Shown here piece by piece: positions 16,179-23,791 of a stretch of 29,061 nt of DNA. Within the stretch, counting starts at the first letter, position 1. Every line of letters begins with the position of its first letter. The translations under genes were made by a program, and so were the position numbers. Below the pieces are notes generated by a model, which was not told where the DNA came from, searched no databases, and was given only the letters and a program-made list of their open reading frames with translations. The stretch comes from Syntrophomonas sp. UBA5432 (GTDB lineage: Bacteria; Bacillota; Syntrophomonadia; Syntrophomonadales; Syntrophomonadaceae): assembly GCA_002424365.1 (NCBI GenBank), contig DIRQ01000142.1, forward strand, positions 812-29,872. The letters run 5' to 3'.

Positions 16179-17183
16179 ATGAAGAGTATAGCCATACTTA
16201 TAGTTAGCCTAGGAATTATACTTTTAGCAGCAGAACTTTTTGTAAATGGAGTAGAATGGCTGGGTAAAAAGTTTAATCTGTCCGAGGGAGCAGTTGGAAG
16301 TGTACTGGCAGCAGTAGGTACTGCTTTACCGGAAACCATAATACCAATTATTGCTATCGTTTTTGGCCGTGGGACTGAAGGTCATGATATAGGTATTGGA
16401 GCCATACTGGGAGCACCACTGATGCTTTCCACCCTGGCCATGTTTGTAACAGGTCTGGCAGTAGTCATATTTCGCCGCCGCCGTGCTCATGGCTTAAAAG
16501 TTATGGCTGATTATTCTACCATGTCCCGAGATTTGTTATTTTTCATGATTATTTTCGCGGTAGCAGTTCTGGCCGGTATGATCCCTCCTGCCTTGCGTTC
16601 ATTACAAGTGGGTATTGCGCTGGTAATGATCATTTCTTATATTCTGTACGTACATTTCATGTTAAACCAGGAAAGGGATCTGGAATCGGATGCTCAAATG
16701 CCTCCCTGTTATTTTGACCGTCGCCACGCTGCGTTGCTCTGGATTATTATCCAGGTTATGGTGGCTTTGGCAATTATGATATTGGGAGCTACCCTTTTTG
16801 TGGAATCGGTAAAGGTGGTTGCCCACACCTATGGTGTTCCTGCCTTTGTTTTGGCACTTATTATCACTCCCATAGCAACAGAACTGCCCGAGAAATTTAA
16901 CAGTGTTATTTGGGTATCACGGGAAAAGGATACCCTGGCTCTGGGTAATATTACCGGAGCTATGGTTTTTCAGAGTTCCTTAATTCCAGCTCTGGGTATC
17001 TTTCTAACCGATTGGCAGCTCACTAGTAGTGCCTTGGTATCAGCTAGCCTGGCCTTGGTATCAGCTTTGATAATGTTTATACAACTGCGTACCCGTAAAC
17101 ATATCAGTGCCCCTATTTTAATGGCGGGAGGATTAATTTATGCCATCTTTTTAATTGGAATATTTAAGGGTATTATTACTTGA
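16179..17183 (+). CDS. CaCA-family Na+/Ca2+ or cation/H+ exchanger
   Basis: Integral membrane antiporter with the family's two inverted alpha repeats: GSVLAAVGTALPETIIP near residue 48 and ALIITPIATELPEKFNS near residue 228, whose acidic residues (E and E after GTALP / ATELP) coordinate the cation. I count about ten hydrophobic segments over 334 residues, with a central charged loop (RRRRAHG, NQERDLESD). The usual second-repeat serine/threonine are partly changed, so ion preference is unclear. ATG follows the PHP gene's stop without a gap, with GGAG shortly before. The pairing of a PHP phosphatase with an exchanger has no obvious functional logic. Confidence 0.88.
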   Translation: MKSIAILIVSLGIILLAAELFVNGVEWLGKKFNLSEGAVGSVLAAVGTALPETIIPIIAIVFGRGTEGHDIGIGAILGAPLMLSTLAMFVTGLAVVIFRRRRAHGLKVMADYSTMSRDLLFFMIIFAVAVLAGMIPPALRSLQVGIALVMIISYILYVHFMLNQERDLESDAQMPPCYFDRRHAALLWIIIQVMVALAIMILGATLFVESVKVVAHTYGVPAFVLALIITPIATELPEKFNSVIWVSREKDTLALGNITGAMVFQSSLIPALGIFLTDWQLTSSALVSASLALVSALIMFIQLRTRKHISAPILMAGGLIYAIFLIGIFKGIIT

Positions 17184-17258
17184 TTTAACCGTGCTGGTTG
17201 ACGCTAGTCTCATTAACTGCTAATTTAAGGTGGAGACTAATTAAAGGAAGTGTTAATA

Positions 17259-17606
17259 GTGGTAGAAACAATCAACCCCTATGATAAGGCTCATGAGTTG
17301 GCACGCGCCATTACTGACAGTGAAGTATATAAAAGATACGTGGCAGCAAAATCAGCAGTTGAACAAAAACCAGAGTATCAGGAAAAAATTTTGCAAATAC
17401 GTAACCAGCAGATGATATTTAATCGGGCTCAAATGATGGGTCAGGAAGTGGACAATGATAGTGTATTAGAACTTACCCAGATGTTTGCCAAAGCTAATCA
17501 AATTGAGGAAATTGCTGAGTTTTTTAATGCCGAAGGAGCCTTTATTCAAATGTTTAATGATATGATGGAAATTGTTCAAAACGCGGTTGAAGTTGGTTTT
17601 AAATAA
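17259..17606 (+). CDS. YlbF/YmcA family regulatory protein
   Basis: Small, all-helical protein of the YlbF (Com_YlbF, DUF964) family. In Bacillus, members YlbF, YmcA and YaaT form a complex that affects mRNA processing by RNase Y and, through that, competence, sporulation and biofilm. The sequence NPYDKAHELARAITDSEVYK, the helical middle and the C-terminal FFNAEGAFIQMFNDMMEIV fit. I choose GTG at 17259 because AAGGAAG lies eight bases before it; a GTG at 17250 would overlap that site. It has its own terminator. A 7-bp stem (TAGTCTC 17205-17211 with GAGACTA 17233-17239) sits just upstream of the ribosome site. Confidence 0.85.
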   Translation: MVETINPYDKAHELARAITDSEVYKRYVAAKSAVEQKPEYQEKILQIRNQQMIFNRAQMMGQEVDNDSVLELTQMFAKANQIEEIAEFFNAEGAFIQMFNDMMEIVQNAVEVGFK

Positions 17607-17623
17607 ATACAAATTGAGCCATG

Positions 17624-17659
17624 AAGAGATTGTTAAGCCTTAAAAGCAATCTCTTTTTG
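17624..17659 (+). terminator. Terminator after ylbF-like gene
   Basis: AGAGATTG (17625-17632) with CAATCTCT (17647-17654), then five T. Confidence 0.88.
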
Positions 17660-17738
17660 AATGCCGCTATACTACATAAGTTAAGAGGACACAGGTTTAA
17701 AGATTTAGAATGGATGCAGTATACTTACAGAAAAGGTA

Positions 17739-17768
17739 TTTACATAACGAAATTAATAAAAATACAAT
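17739..17768 (+). promoter_or_regulatory. Candidate promoter of gdhA
   Basis: TTTACA (17739-17744) and TACAAT (17763-17768), 18 bp apart, about 45 bp before the ribosome site of gdhA. Confidence 0.45.
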
Positions 17769-17817
17769 TTGTAGTAGAATAAACGCAGCAAGGTAGTTTC
17801 AAAGGAGGAAAATATAT

Positions 17818-19155
17818 ATGTCTTATGTAAGCGAACTAATGGAGCGGGTAATTAGGCGTAATCCGAGGGAGCCTGAATTTCACCAGGCGGTACACGAGGT
17901 ACTGGAGTCACTACAACCAGTGATCGATAGGCATCCGGAGTATATCTCCAGTGGGGTACTAGAAAGAATAGTGGAACCTGAAAGGCAAATTATTTTCCGG
18001 GTTCCCTGGGTTGATGATCAGGGAAAGGTTCAGGTTAACCGGGGGTTTAGGGTGCAATTTAATAATGCTATAGGGCCTTATAAGGGCGGGATACGTTTTC
18101 ATCCTTCAGTTAATTTGGGTATTATCAAGTTTCTCGGTTTTGAACAGATTTTCAAGAACTCCCTTACTGGTCTACCCATGGGGGGAGCTAAAGGTGGAAG
18201 TGATTTTGACCCCCGGGGGAAATCCAACGGTGAAGTTATGCGCTTTTGCCAGAGCTTTATGACTGAACTTTATCGCCATATTGGGCCAGATACCGATGTA
18301 CCCGCAGGAGATATCGGCGTGGGAAGACGAGAGATTGGTTATCTTTTTGGGCAGTATAAGAGGATTATTAACAACTTCGAAGGTGTTTTCACCGGTAAAG
18401 GCATAAGCTGGGGAGGAAGTCTGGCACGTCCGGAAGCTACTGGTTATGGTACGGTTTACTTTATAGAGGAAATGCTGAAAGCAAAAGGAGATAGTATTAA
18501 GGGGAAAACTATTACTATTTCCGGATATGGTAATGTAGGAACCTATTTTATAGAAAAGGCTAACCAACTGGGAGCTAAAGTAGTAACTATAGCTGATGAA
18601 TTTGGTTATGTGCATGATTCCGAGGGCATAAAAGGTGAAAAACTGAATATGTTGATGGATTTATGGTGTGTTTATCGGCGCCCTGCCCGAGCTTATGCCG
18701 ACCAGTTTGGACTGCCATGGGTGGAAGGTAAATCACCCTGGGAAATTCCCTGTGATATTGCGGTACCAACCGCTACTCAGAATGAACTGAAAAAGGAAGA
18801 TGCAGAAAAGCTTATTGCTAACGGCTGTAAATGTATTGCTGAGGCCGCCAATATGCCCTGTAGTGCTGAAGCCGTTGAACTGTGCCTGAAGAATAACATT
18901 CTCTTTGGCCCTGCTAAAGCGGTTAATGCCGGGGGAGTGTCAGTCTCCGGCCTGGAAATGTCACAGAATAGTATGCGTTACTCCTGGAGTTTTGAGGAAG
19001 TGGACGCCAAATTAAAGGATATCATGGTTGATATTTACCGTAAATCTAGTGAGGCTGCCCGGGAATACGGGATGGAAGGCAACCTGGTAGTCGGTGCCAA
19101 TATTGCCGGATTTACCAAGGTAGCAGATGCCATGATGGCCCAGGGAATCGTGTAA
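17818..19155 (+). CDS. gdhA: Glutamate dehydrogenase
   Basis: Interconverts glutamate and 2-oxoglutarate plus ammonium. The 445 residues have the hexameric-enzyme pattern: GFRVQFNNAIGPYKGGIRFHP, then KNSLTGLPMGGAKGGSDFDP with catalytic K125 and D165 within DVPAGDIGVGRREIG, and the nucleotide fold with ISGYGNVGTYFIEKA. Length and motif spelling match the ~450-residue bacterial NADP-type or clostridial NAD-type group; coenzyme preference cannot be fixed by eye. ATG at 17818 has AAAGGAGG at a perfect distance. It is monocistronic with a terminator behind. Confidence 0.96.
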   Translation: MSYVSELMERVIRRNPREPEFHQAVHEVLESLQPVIDRHPEYISSGVLERIVEPERQIIFRVPWVDDQGKVQVNRGFRVQFNNAIGPYKGGIRFHPSVNLGIIKFLGFEQIFKNSLTGLPMGGAKGGSDFDPRGKSNGEVMRFCQSFMTELYRHIGPDTDVPAGDIGVGRREIGYLFGQYKRIINNFEGVFTGKGISWGGSLARPEATGYGTVYFIEEMLKAKGDSIKGKTITISGYGNVGTYFIEKANQLGAKVVTIADEFGYVHDSEGIKGEKLNMLMDLWCVYRRPARAYADQFGLPWVEGKSPWEIPCDIAVPTATQNELKKEDAEKLIANGCKCIAEAANMPCSAEAVELCLKNNILFGPAKAVNAGGVSVSGLEMSQNSMRYSWSFEEVDAKLKDIMVDIYRKSSEAAREYGMEGNLVVGANIAGFTKVADAMMAQGIV

Positions 19156-19173
19156 ATAGTAAGGCGTGAGGAG

Positions 19174-19206
19174 AAAAAGTCCGGGGGCAGTCCCCGGACT
19201 TTTTTA
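19174..19206 (+). terminator. Terminator after gdhA
   Basis: AGTCCGGGG (19178-19186) pairs with CCCCGGACT (19192-19200), then a T run. Confidence 0.95.
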
Positions 19207-19222
19207 GTATAGGGGTGAAGTG

Positions 19223-19231
19223 TGTTATAAT
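19223..19231 (+). promoter_or_regulatory. Extended -10 promoter of the PrsA-type gene
   Basis: TGTTATAAT is a perfect extended -10 (TGnTATAAT). The -35 position, 17 bp upstream, has only TTTAGT. Start would be near 19238. Confidence 0.55.
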
Positions 19232-19262
19232 TTTTGCAGTTACATGGGGAGGAGTATTTTAA

Positions 19263-20198
19263 ATGAATAGAAAGATAGTCTTGATAGTAGCTTTAATAAT
19301 GGGTTTGATATTGGCCGGGTGCAATTCTGGCGCTCAGGAGCAGGCTAAGATTATCGGTGAGGTAAATGGAGATAAGATAAGCCAGGCTGAATATGACCAG
19401 CATTTTAAGATTCTTAAAATCACTTATGAACAACAGTTTCTGGGAGGCTCGGGTAAATTAGATGAAAGCAAAGACCAGGAGACTATAAAGAAATTAAAGG
19501 ATCAGACTTTCAAAGAAATGGTGCTGCAAAAAATACTATGGCAGCAGGCTAAAGAGCGGGATATTAAAATAAGCGATAGTGAAACAGATAAAATCTTGAA
19601 GCAGCAAGATTACAAGAAGTTCCTGGAGGAAAGCGGAATGGAGGAAAAGTATTTCCGCCAGGAAATGAAAACCCAGATTCTCTACTGGAAACTTCACGAT
19701 AAAGTAACGGCCAAAACTACAGTAAGCGATGAAGAAGCTAAAGCATATTATGAAGAAAACATAAGCAAATATAATGAAGAAGGCGGAATCCAAATATCAC
19801 ATATACTGGTAGCTACCGAAAAAGAAGCTCGTGACATTCTGGCCAAATTAAACAGTGGTACTGACTTTGCCGATATGGCCCGACAGTATTCCACCTGCCC
19901 CAGTAAAGAACGGGGTGGTGACCTGGGCTTAGTTAATGAAGGCAGTAATTTTGTTCCTGAGTTCCAGGAGGCAGCACTAAAGCTGCAGCCGGGTGAATTA
20001 ACCAAGGACCCGGTAAAAACTGAACACGGCTACCACATTATTAAAGCGGGAGAAAAACAAGAAGCTCGGACCCCATCTTTTGAAGAGGTTAAGAATTCGG
20101 TCATAACTGACCTGAAGAGTGAGAAAAAGGATAAAGCTTATAACGATTATCTGAGCAATCTATATGAAAAAGCCGAGATTAAGGATCTGCGCAAATAA
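19263..20198 (+). CDS. prsA: PrsA-type peptidyl-prolyl isomerase lipoprotein
   Basis: Lipid-anchored foldase that helps exported proteins fold outside the membrane. A lipoprotein signal with lipobox LAGC places the lipidated cysteine at C20. Residues ~25-150 are a SurA_N-like helical chaperone region (QAEYDQHFKILK), and ~175-265 are a parvulin/rotamase domain (IQISHILVATEKEA, STCPSKERGGDLGLV, VPEFQEAALKLQPGEL, TEHGYHIIKA). Length of 311 is right for PrsA. ATG at 19263 has GGGAGGAG ahead. The gene is flanked by terminators on both sides, hence monocistronic. Confidence 0.92.
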   Translation: MNRKIVLIVALIMGLILAGCNSGAQEQAKIIGEVNGDKISQAEYDQHFKILKITYEQQFLGGSGKLDESKDQETIKKLKDQTFKEMVLQKILWQQAKERDIKISDSETDKILKQQDYKKFLEESGMEEKYFRQEMKTQILYWKLHDKVTAKTTVSDEEAKAYYEENISKYNEEGGIQISHILVATEKEARDILAKLNSGTDFADMARQYSTCPSKERGGDLGLVNEGSNFVPEFQEAALKLQPGELTKDPVKTEHGYHIIKAGEKQEARTPSFEEVKNSVITDLKSEKKDKAYNDYLSNLYEKAEIKDLRK

Positions 20199-20212
20199 GT
20201 TAAATAAAAACG

Positions 20213-20247
20213 AATGCCGGGAGATTATCCCGGCATTTGTATTTACA
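20213..20247 (+). terminator. Terminator after the PrsA-type gene
   Basis: AATGCCGGGA (20213-20222) pairs with TCCCGGCATT (20228-20237) with a 5-base loop; the tail (TTTGTATTTAC) is moderately T-rich. Confidence 0.8.
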
Positions 20248-20275
20248 TTTATTGATGGCAAGGTTAAACTATTAT

Positions 20276-20290
20276 TGATAATCATTATCA
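20276..20290 (+). promoter_or_regulatory. Fur box upstream of fur
   Basis: TGATAATCATTATCA is a perfect 7-1-7 Fur-type inverted repeat, about 50 bp before the fur start codon. It predicts self-repression of the regulator when iron is plentiful. Confidence 0.88.
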
Positions 20291-20338
20291 GTTTCCTATC
20301 TTTCCCCACAAACTGGTGGATTTCTAAAGGAGCCGAAT

Positions 20339-20764
20339 ATGAATAGTATCAAAGAAAAACTGAAAGATAGTAATTATAGGATTACCGGACAGCGGGCAGC
20401 AATCCTGGAAGTTATGATGGATAACCGGGGAAAGCACCTTAGCGCTGAAGAGGTACTATATAAAGCACGGGAGAAGATGCCCAACATTGGTATGGCTACC
20501 GTATATAGGACCCTGGATAAACTAGCTAGTATTGAGGTGCTTTATAAAACGATGTTTGATGAAGGACGTTACCGTTATGAGCTCTGTGATGAAGGAATGC
20601 ACCAACATCATCATATTATTTGTTTGGGTTGCGGTAATATTACTGAAATGGAGGATGACTTGCTAACTATCTTGGAGCAAAAGATTGAGAGTAAGGGCTA
20701 CGAAATTATTGATCATGACCTCAAATTTTATGCTTACTGCCCTGAATGCCGTTACAACAAATAA
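20339..20764 (+). CDS. fur: Ferric uptake regulator, Fur family
   Basis: Iron-dependent repressor that binds as a dimer to GATAAT-type boxes. The winged helix spans about residues 10-85 (RITGQRAAILEVM, NIGMATVYRTLDKLA). The metal sites include HQHHHIICLGCGNI with its first CxxC and the C-terminal YCPEC, the structural zinc cysteines. At 141 residues it is of usual size. Classification as Fur and not PerR or Zur rests on the two flanking Fur boxes and on its position just upstream of feoB. ATG at 20339 has AAAGGAG before it. Confidence 0.9.
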   Translation: MNSIKEKLKDSNYRITGQRAAILEVMMDNRGKHLSAEEVLYKAREKMPNIGMATVYRTLDKLASIEVLYKTMFDEGRYRYELCDEGMHQHHHIICLGCGNITEMEDDLLTILEQKIESKGYEIIDHDLKFYAYCPECRYNK

Positions 20765-20781
20765 AAAAATTTTACATACCC

Positions 20782-20800
20782 ATTGATAATGATTATCAAT
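20782..20800 (+). promoter_or_regulatory. Fur box over the feoB promoter
   Basis: ATTGATAATGATTATCAAT is a perfect 9-1-9 palindrome, essentially the textbook Fur consensus. A TTTACA (20771-20776) precedes it and a weak -10 (TATCAA, 20794-20799) falls inside it, so Fur would block polymerase. The site ends 20 bp before the feoB start codon. Confidence 0.93.
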
Positions 20801-20820
20801 ATCCGAAGAAGAGGTAACAT

Positions 20821-22557
20821 ATGGCAATAATATTTATTGGTCAACCTAATACAGGAAAAAGTGTTATTTTTAATTCTTTAACTGGTGCTGAAAACATTGT
20901 ATCCAATTATGCTGGAACTTCAATGGAGATAAGTAAAGCAGAGGTGGATTGGGAAGGCAACAAGGTTATTTTTTATGATACTCCGGGAGTGTACTCACTT
21001 CATACCTCTGATCAGGCTATAGAGCTGGTGAATAAGCTGTTCCAGGAGGAAAAGATTGATCTTATTATTAATGTGGTAGATGCCAGCCGATTGGAGGTAA
21101 ATCTGGCCTTAACCCTTGAACTGCTGGAGTTTTCTCATCCGGTTGTGGTGGCGCTTAACCAGGTGGACCTGGCCGAAAATCTGGGACTCAAAATTGATAG
21201 CCAAGCTCTGGCAGGTCTTCTGGGTTGTCCGGTAATTAAAACTTCGATTCACAGTAGGCAGGGTCAAAAAGAGTTAAAGGCGGTTATTAATAGTTACCTT
21301 GCAACCGGAATTACGGGGATAAAGCGGTCTGCATCAATATCTTGTACTGCTTGTGCTAATGCTGGTTCGTGCAGTAATTGTAGTATGGGCGATGATATAA
21401 TGGAACGTTCGCAAAGGGCCAGAATTATAGCCGAGCAGGTTGTAGATACAGCTAATAATAAACATTATGGCTGGCTGGAGAAAATGCAAACCTTGATTGA
21501 TGCACCTTTTCCGGGAGTATTTATTCTGCTCTTGGTAGGATATTTGGGTTTTGTGCTGTTACTTAAATCTATCCAACTCGCCGAAGGGCCCCTAACTGCA
21601 TTACTGCAACCCCTTAATCACTATATAGCAGCGTCAATTAAATCTTTGCTATCACCAGGCCTATTATCTAATATACTAAGTCTGGCGATACCGGAAGGCT
21701 TAATAGTACCATTTACTATTGTTATGCCGGCTATGCTTATGGTTTCAATTATTATGGCACTCTTGGAAGATAGCGGCCTACTGCCCAGATATTCGGTAGC
21801 CTTTGCCCGTGTGGGCAGTTTGGTAGGGATATCCGGAGAAGCAGTCATCCCTCTTTCTTTGGGCTTTGGTTGTCGTACCCCGGCAGTTGTGGCCAGTCGA
21901 ATGATAACCCGGGAACGTGAACGCTTTATTGTTATTACTATCCTGAGCATAGTTATACCCTGTGCAGCTACACTGGGTATACTAACTTCGGTTATTGCTA
22001 CTTTTCATGTTTCTCCGGCTATTATAGTTGCCACCATGTTAATCACTCTGGTAGTACTGGGACTTATTCTTAATCACCTGCTTCCTCAGGAAAAGCTTTT
22101 TGTTTGTGAGTTACCCCCGTTAAGAATTCCTACTTGGGGTAACTTGTTAAATAAAGTAAAGATTCGTTTTACCGGGTTTTTTACCGAGGTTTTGCCCTTG
22201 CTATTAGTTATGAGTATAGCAGTACGGGCTTTGCTTGAATCCGGTGTATTAGAACACTTATATGCGCTTGAAGGCATAAGCCGTACTTTATTTGGAATAC
22301 CTGCAGAGGCTTTGGTAGCAGTCTTAGTTACAATTTTTCAGCGTTATCTGGCCCCACTGATTTTGCTGCATATGACCCTTACACCACGGGAAGCTACTAT
22401 TGCTATTGCTATGATTAGTCTGTCATTGCCCTGTTTACCGGCTGCGGTAATGATTATACGAGAAATTGGAGCCCGGGGATTGCTTAAGATATTGGGAATG
22501 GGATTTCTAACTTCATTCATAGTGGGAATAGGCCTGAATATGGTTTTACCACTTTGA
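20821..22557 (+). CDS. feoB: Ferrous iron transporter FeoB with a four-cysteine insert
   Basis: Fe2+ uptake permease with an N-terminal GTPase. G motifs: GQPNTGKS (7-14), DTPG (53-56) and NQVD (113-116); the usual G2 PGTT reads AGTS. The membrane half begins near residue 232 with ILLLVGYLGFVLLL and includes the conserved gate region SGEAVIPLSLGFGCRTPAV. At 578 residues it is shorter than the ~700-residue E. coli type because the inter-domain and C-terminal parts are reduced. Between GTPase and membrane domain there is a C175-x2-C178-x5-C184-x2-C187 cluster that could bind zinc or an Fe-S centre. ATG at 20821 follows GAAGAGG. It is Fur-controlled by the box at 20782 and is followed by repeat B, then feoA. 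Confidence 0.94.
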   Translation: MAIIFIGQPNTGKSVIFNSLTGAENIVSNYAGTSMEISKAEVDWEGNKVIFYDTPGVYSLHTSDQAIELVNKLFQEEKIDLIINVVDASRLEVNLALTLELLEFSHPVVVALNQVDLAENLGLKIDSQALAGLLGCPVIKTSIHSRQGQKELKAVINSYLATGITGIKRSASISCTACANAGSCSNCSMGDDIMERSQRARIIAEQVVDTANNKHYGWLEKMQTLIDAPFPGVFILLLVGYLGFVLLLKSIQLAEGPLTALLQPLNHYIAASIKSLLSPGLLSNILSLAIPEGLIVPFTIVMPAMLMVSIIMALLEDSGLLPRYSVAFARVGSLVGISGEAVIPLSLGFGCRTPAVVASRMITRERERFIVITILSIVIPCAATLGILTSVIATFHVSPAIIVATMLITLVVLGLILNHLLPQEKLFVCELPPLRIPTWGNLLNKVKIRFTGFFTEVLPLLLVMSIAVRALLESGVLEHLYALEGISRTLFGIPAEALVAVLVTIFQRYLAPLILLHMTLTPREATIAIAMISLSLPCLPAAVMIIREIGARGLLKILGMGFLTSFIVGIGLNMVLPL

Positions 22558-22640
22558 TGAGGAAGGATACAATGACATTGTCTTGTAAAATACTTCTAAT
22601 TTAGAACTTCATTATATGTCTAGAGTGAGGAGTGAGGATA
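22558..22640 (+). repeat. Dispersed 3'-UTR repeat, copy B
   Basis: Starts right behind the feoB stop. It has ATTGTCTTGTAAAA and TAATTTAGAACTT, then GTCTAGAGTGAGGAGTGAGG as in copy C. It separates feoB from feoA. The remainder of the gap (22641-22731) holds no clear gene or terminator. Confidence 0.8.
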
Positions 22641-22731
22641 CCTCTTAATTATACTATCCTAGCTCGGAAGGCGCCGTGTGCCCTTGGAGTATTGATATTA
22701 GACATGATGGTTTAATAAGGAGGGGGTAAAA

Positions 22732-22956
22732 ATGACTATTAATGAATTATTGCCAGGGCAGAAAGCAACCATAATTAAGATTAACAAAGGAGAAGCAGCC
22801 CGTAACCGTCTAATGGCAATGGGGATAACCCCTGGTACCAGTATAACTATATTAGCCCGGCATCCGTTCAGGGGTCCAGTTACAGTCGATCTGGGTAATA
22901 ACCGTATGGCTATTGGTCAGGAAATAGCACGGGCGATAGAGGTAAAACCACAATAA
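22732..22956 (+). CDS. feoA: FeoA-type SH3-like protein
   Basis: Small cytosolic partner of FeoB, 74 residues, beta-barrel of the SH3 fold. It starts with a degenerate version of the family pattern (LLPGQKATIIKINKGEAARNRLMAMGITPGTSI) and ends with GNNRMAIGQEIARAIEV. ATG at 22732 has AGGAGGGGG. FeoA more often precedes FeoB; here it follows, 174 nt behind, past repeat B. Whether it shares the Fur-controlled transcript or has its own promoter is not visible. Confidence 0.93.
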   Translation: MTINELLPGQKATIIKINKGEAARNRLMAMGITPGTSITILARHPFRGPVTVDLGNNRMAIGQEIARAIEVKPQ

Positions 22957-22967
22957 TAATTTGCAAT

Positions 22968-22996
22968 TAGACTATAACCCAGAGTTATGGTAAAAT
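22968..22996 (+). promoter_or_regulatory. Candidate promoter of the sufC-sufB operon
   Basis: TAGACT (22968-22973) and TAAAAT (22991-22996) 17 bp apart, with TG one base before the -10 (extended -10). Start near 23003, about 40 nt before the sufC start codon. Confidence 0.5.
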
Positions 22997-23044
22997 AAAC
23001 ATCAAAATAACTGTCAAGCCTGTAAATATGGAGGTATATAAAAT

Positions 23045-23791
23045 ATGCTTAAACTTGAAAACGTAAGCATGACGGTTAACAATTCCAATGGTTCCCGGCG
23101 AGAAATTATTCGTGATATAAATATTGATTTCGAACCAGGTAAGCTCTATGCCATAACCGGCCCCAATGGGGGTGGTAAAACTACTCTGGCCAAAGTTATT
23201 ATGGGGATTTATCAGCATAGTACCGGTAACATTTATCTTAATGGAGAGGATATCAGCAAACTGGGTGTTACCGAGCGTGCCCGACGTGGGATTGCCTATG
23301 CATTTCAACAACCCCCCCGGTTTAAAGGGTTGAACGTCGCGGATCTCATTAAAATTGCTTCTCAAGGCATAGATGGAATGGGCTTACGGAAGAAACTACG
23401 AGATGTTGGACTTTGTCCGGAAGATTATTTGGATCGTGACATGGGCCCCGGGCTAAGCGGGGGAGAAGCCAAACGCATAGAAATTGCCCAGGTACTGTCC
23501 CGTGATAGTATTATCAGTATATTTGACGAACCGGAAGCAGGGGTAGACCTATGGACCGTCCAGCGGCTTATTGGCCTTATTGTGCAAAAATACCAGGATA
23601 ATCCTGAATCAACAGCAATTATTATTACGCACCATGAAAATGTATTACCCATTTGTGATGAAATTATCGTCCTGGAAGAGGGATTTATTAAACTACGAGG
23701 TTCTACAGAAGAAATCTGGCCTCTGATTAGGGATGATGTGCAGTGTAAAATGAGAGAGCAATGCAGGGGAGAAGTATGTTATGAACTTTAA
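23045..23791 (+). CDS. sufC: SufC-type ATPase of Fe-S assembly
   Basis: ABC-type soluble ATPase that powers the SufB/D scaffold. Walker A is GPNGGGKTTLAK (39-50), the signature LSGGEAKRIEIAQVLSR is followed by Walker B IISIFDEPEAGVD, and the H-loop is ITHHEN. AFQQPPRFKGL is the SufC form of the Q-loop. At 248 residues it fits. ATG at 23045 has GGAGG nine bases upstream. It overlaps the next gene by 11 nt. There is no sufS, sufU or sufD in the window, so this is a two-gene, minimal SUF-like set. Confidence 0.92.
   Translation: MLKLENVSMTVNNSNGSRREIIRDINIDFEPGKLYAITGPNGGGKTTLAKVIMGIYQHSTGNIYLNGEDISKLGVTERARRGIAYAFQQPPRFKGLNVADLIKIASQGIDGMGLRKKLRDVGLCPEDYLDRDMGPGLSGGEAKRIEIAQVLSRDSIISIFDEPEAGVDLWTVQRLIGLIVQKYQDNPESTAIIITHHENVLPICDEIIVLEEGFIKLRGSTEEIWPLIRDDVQCKMREQCRGEVCYEL

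Noticed and set aside
20164..20346. Plus-strand open frame of 60 codons between the PrsA-type gene and fur
   Set aside because: It overlaps the end of the PrsA-type gene and runs through its terminator and the Fur box.
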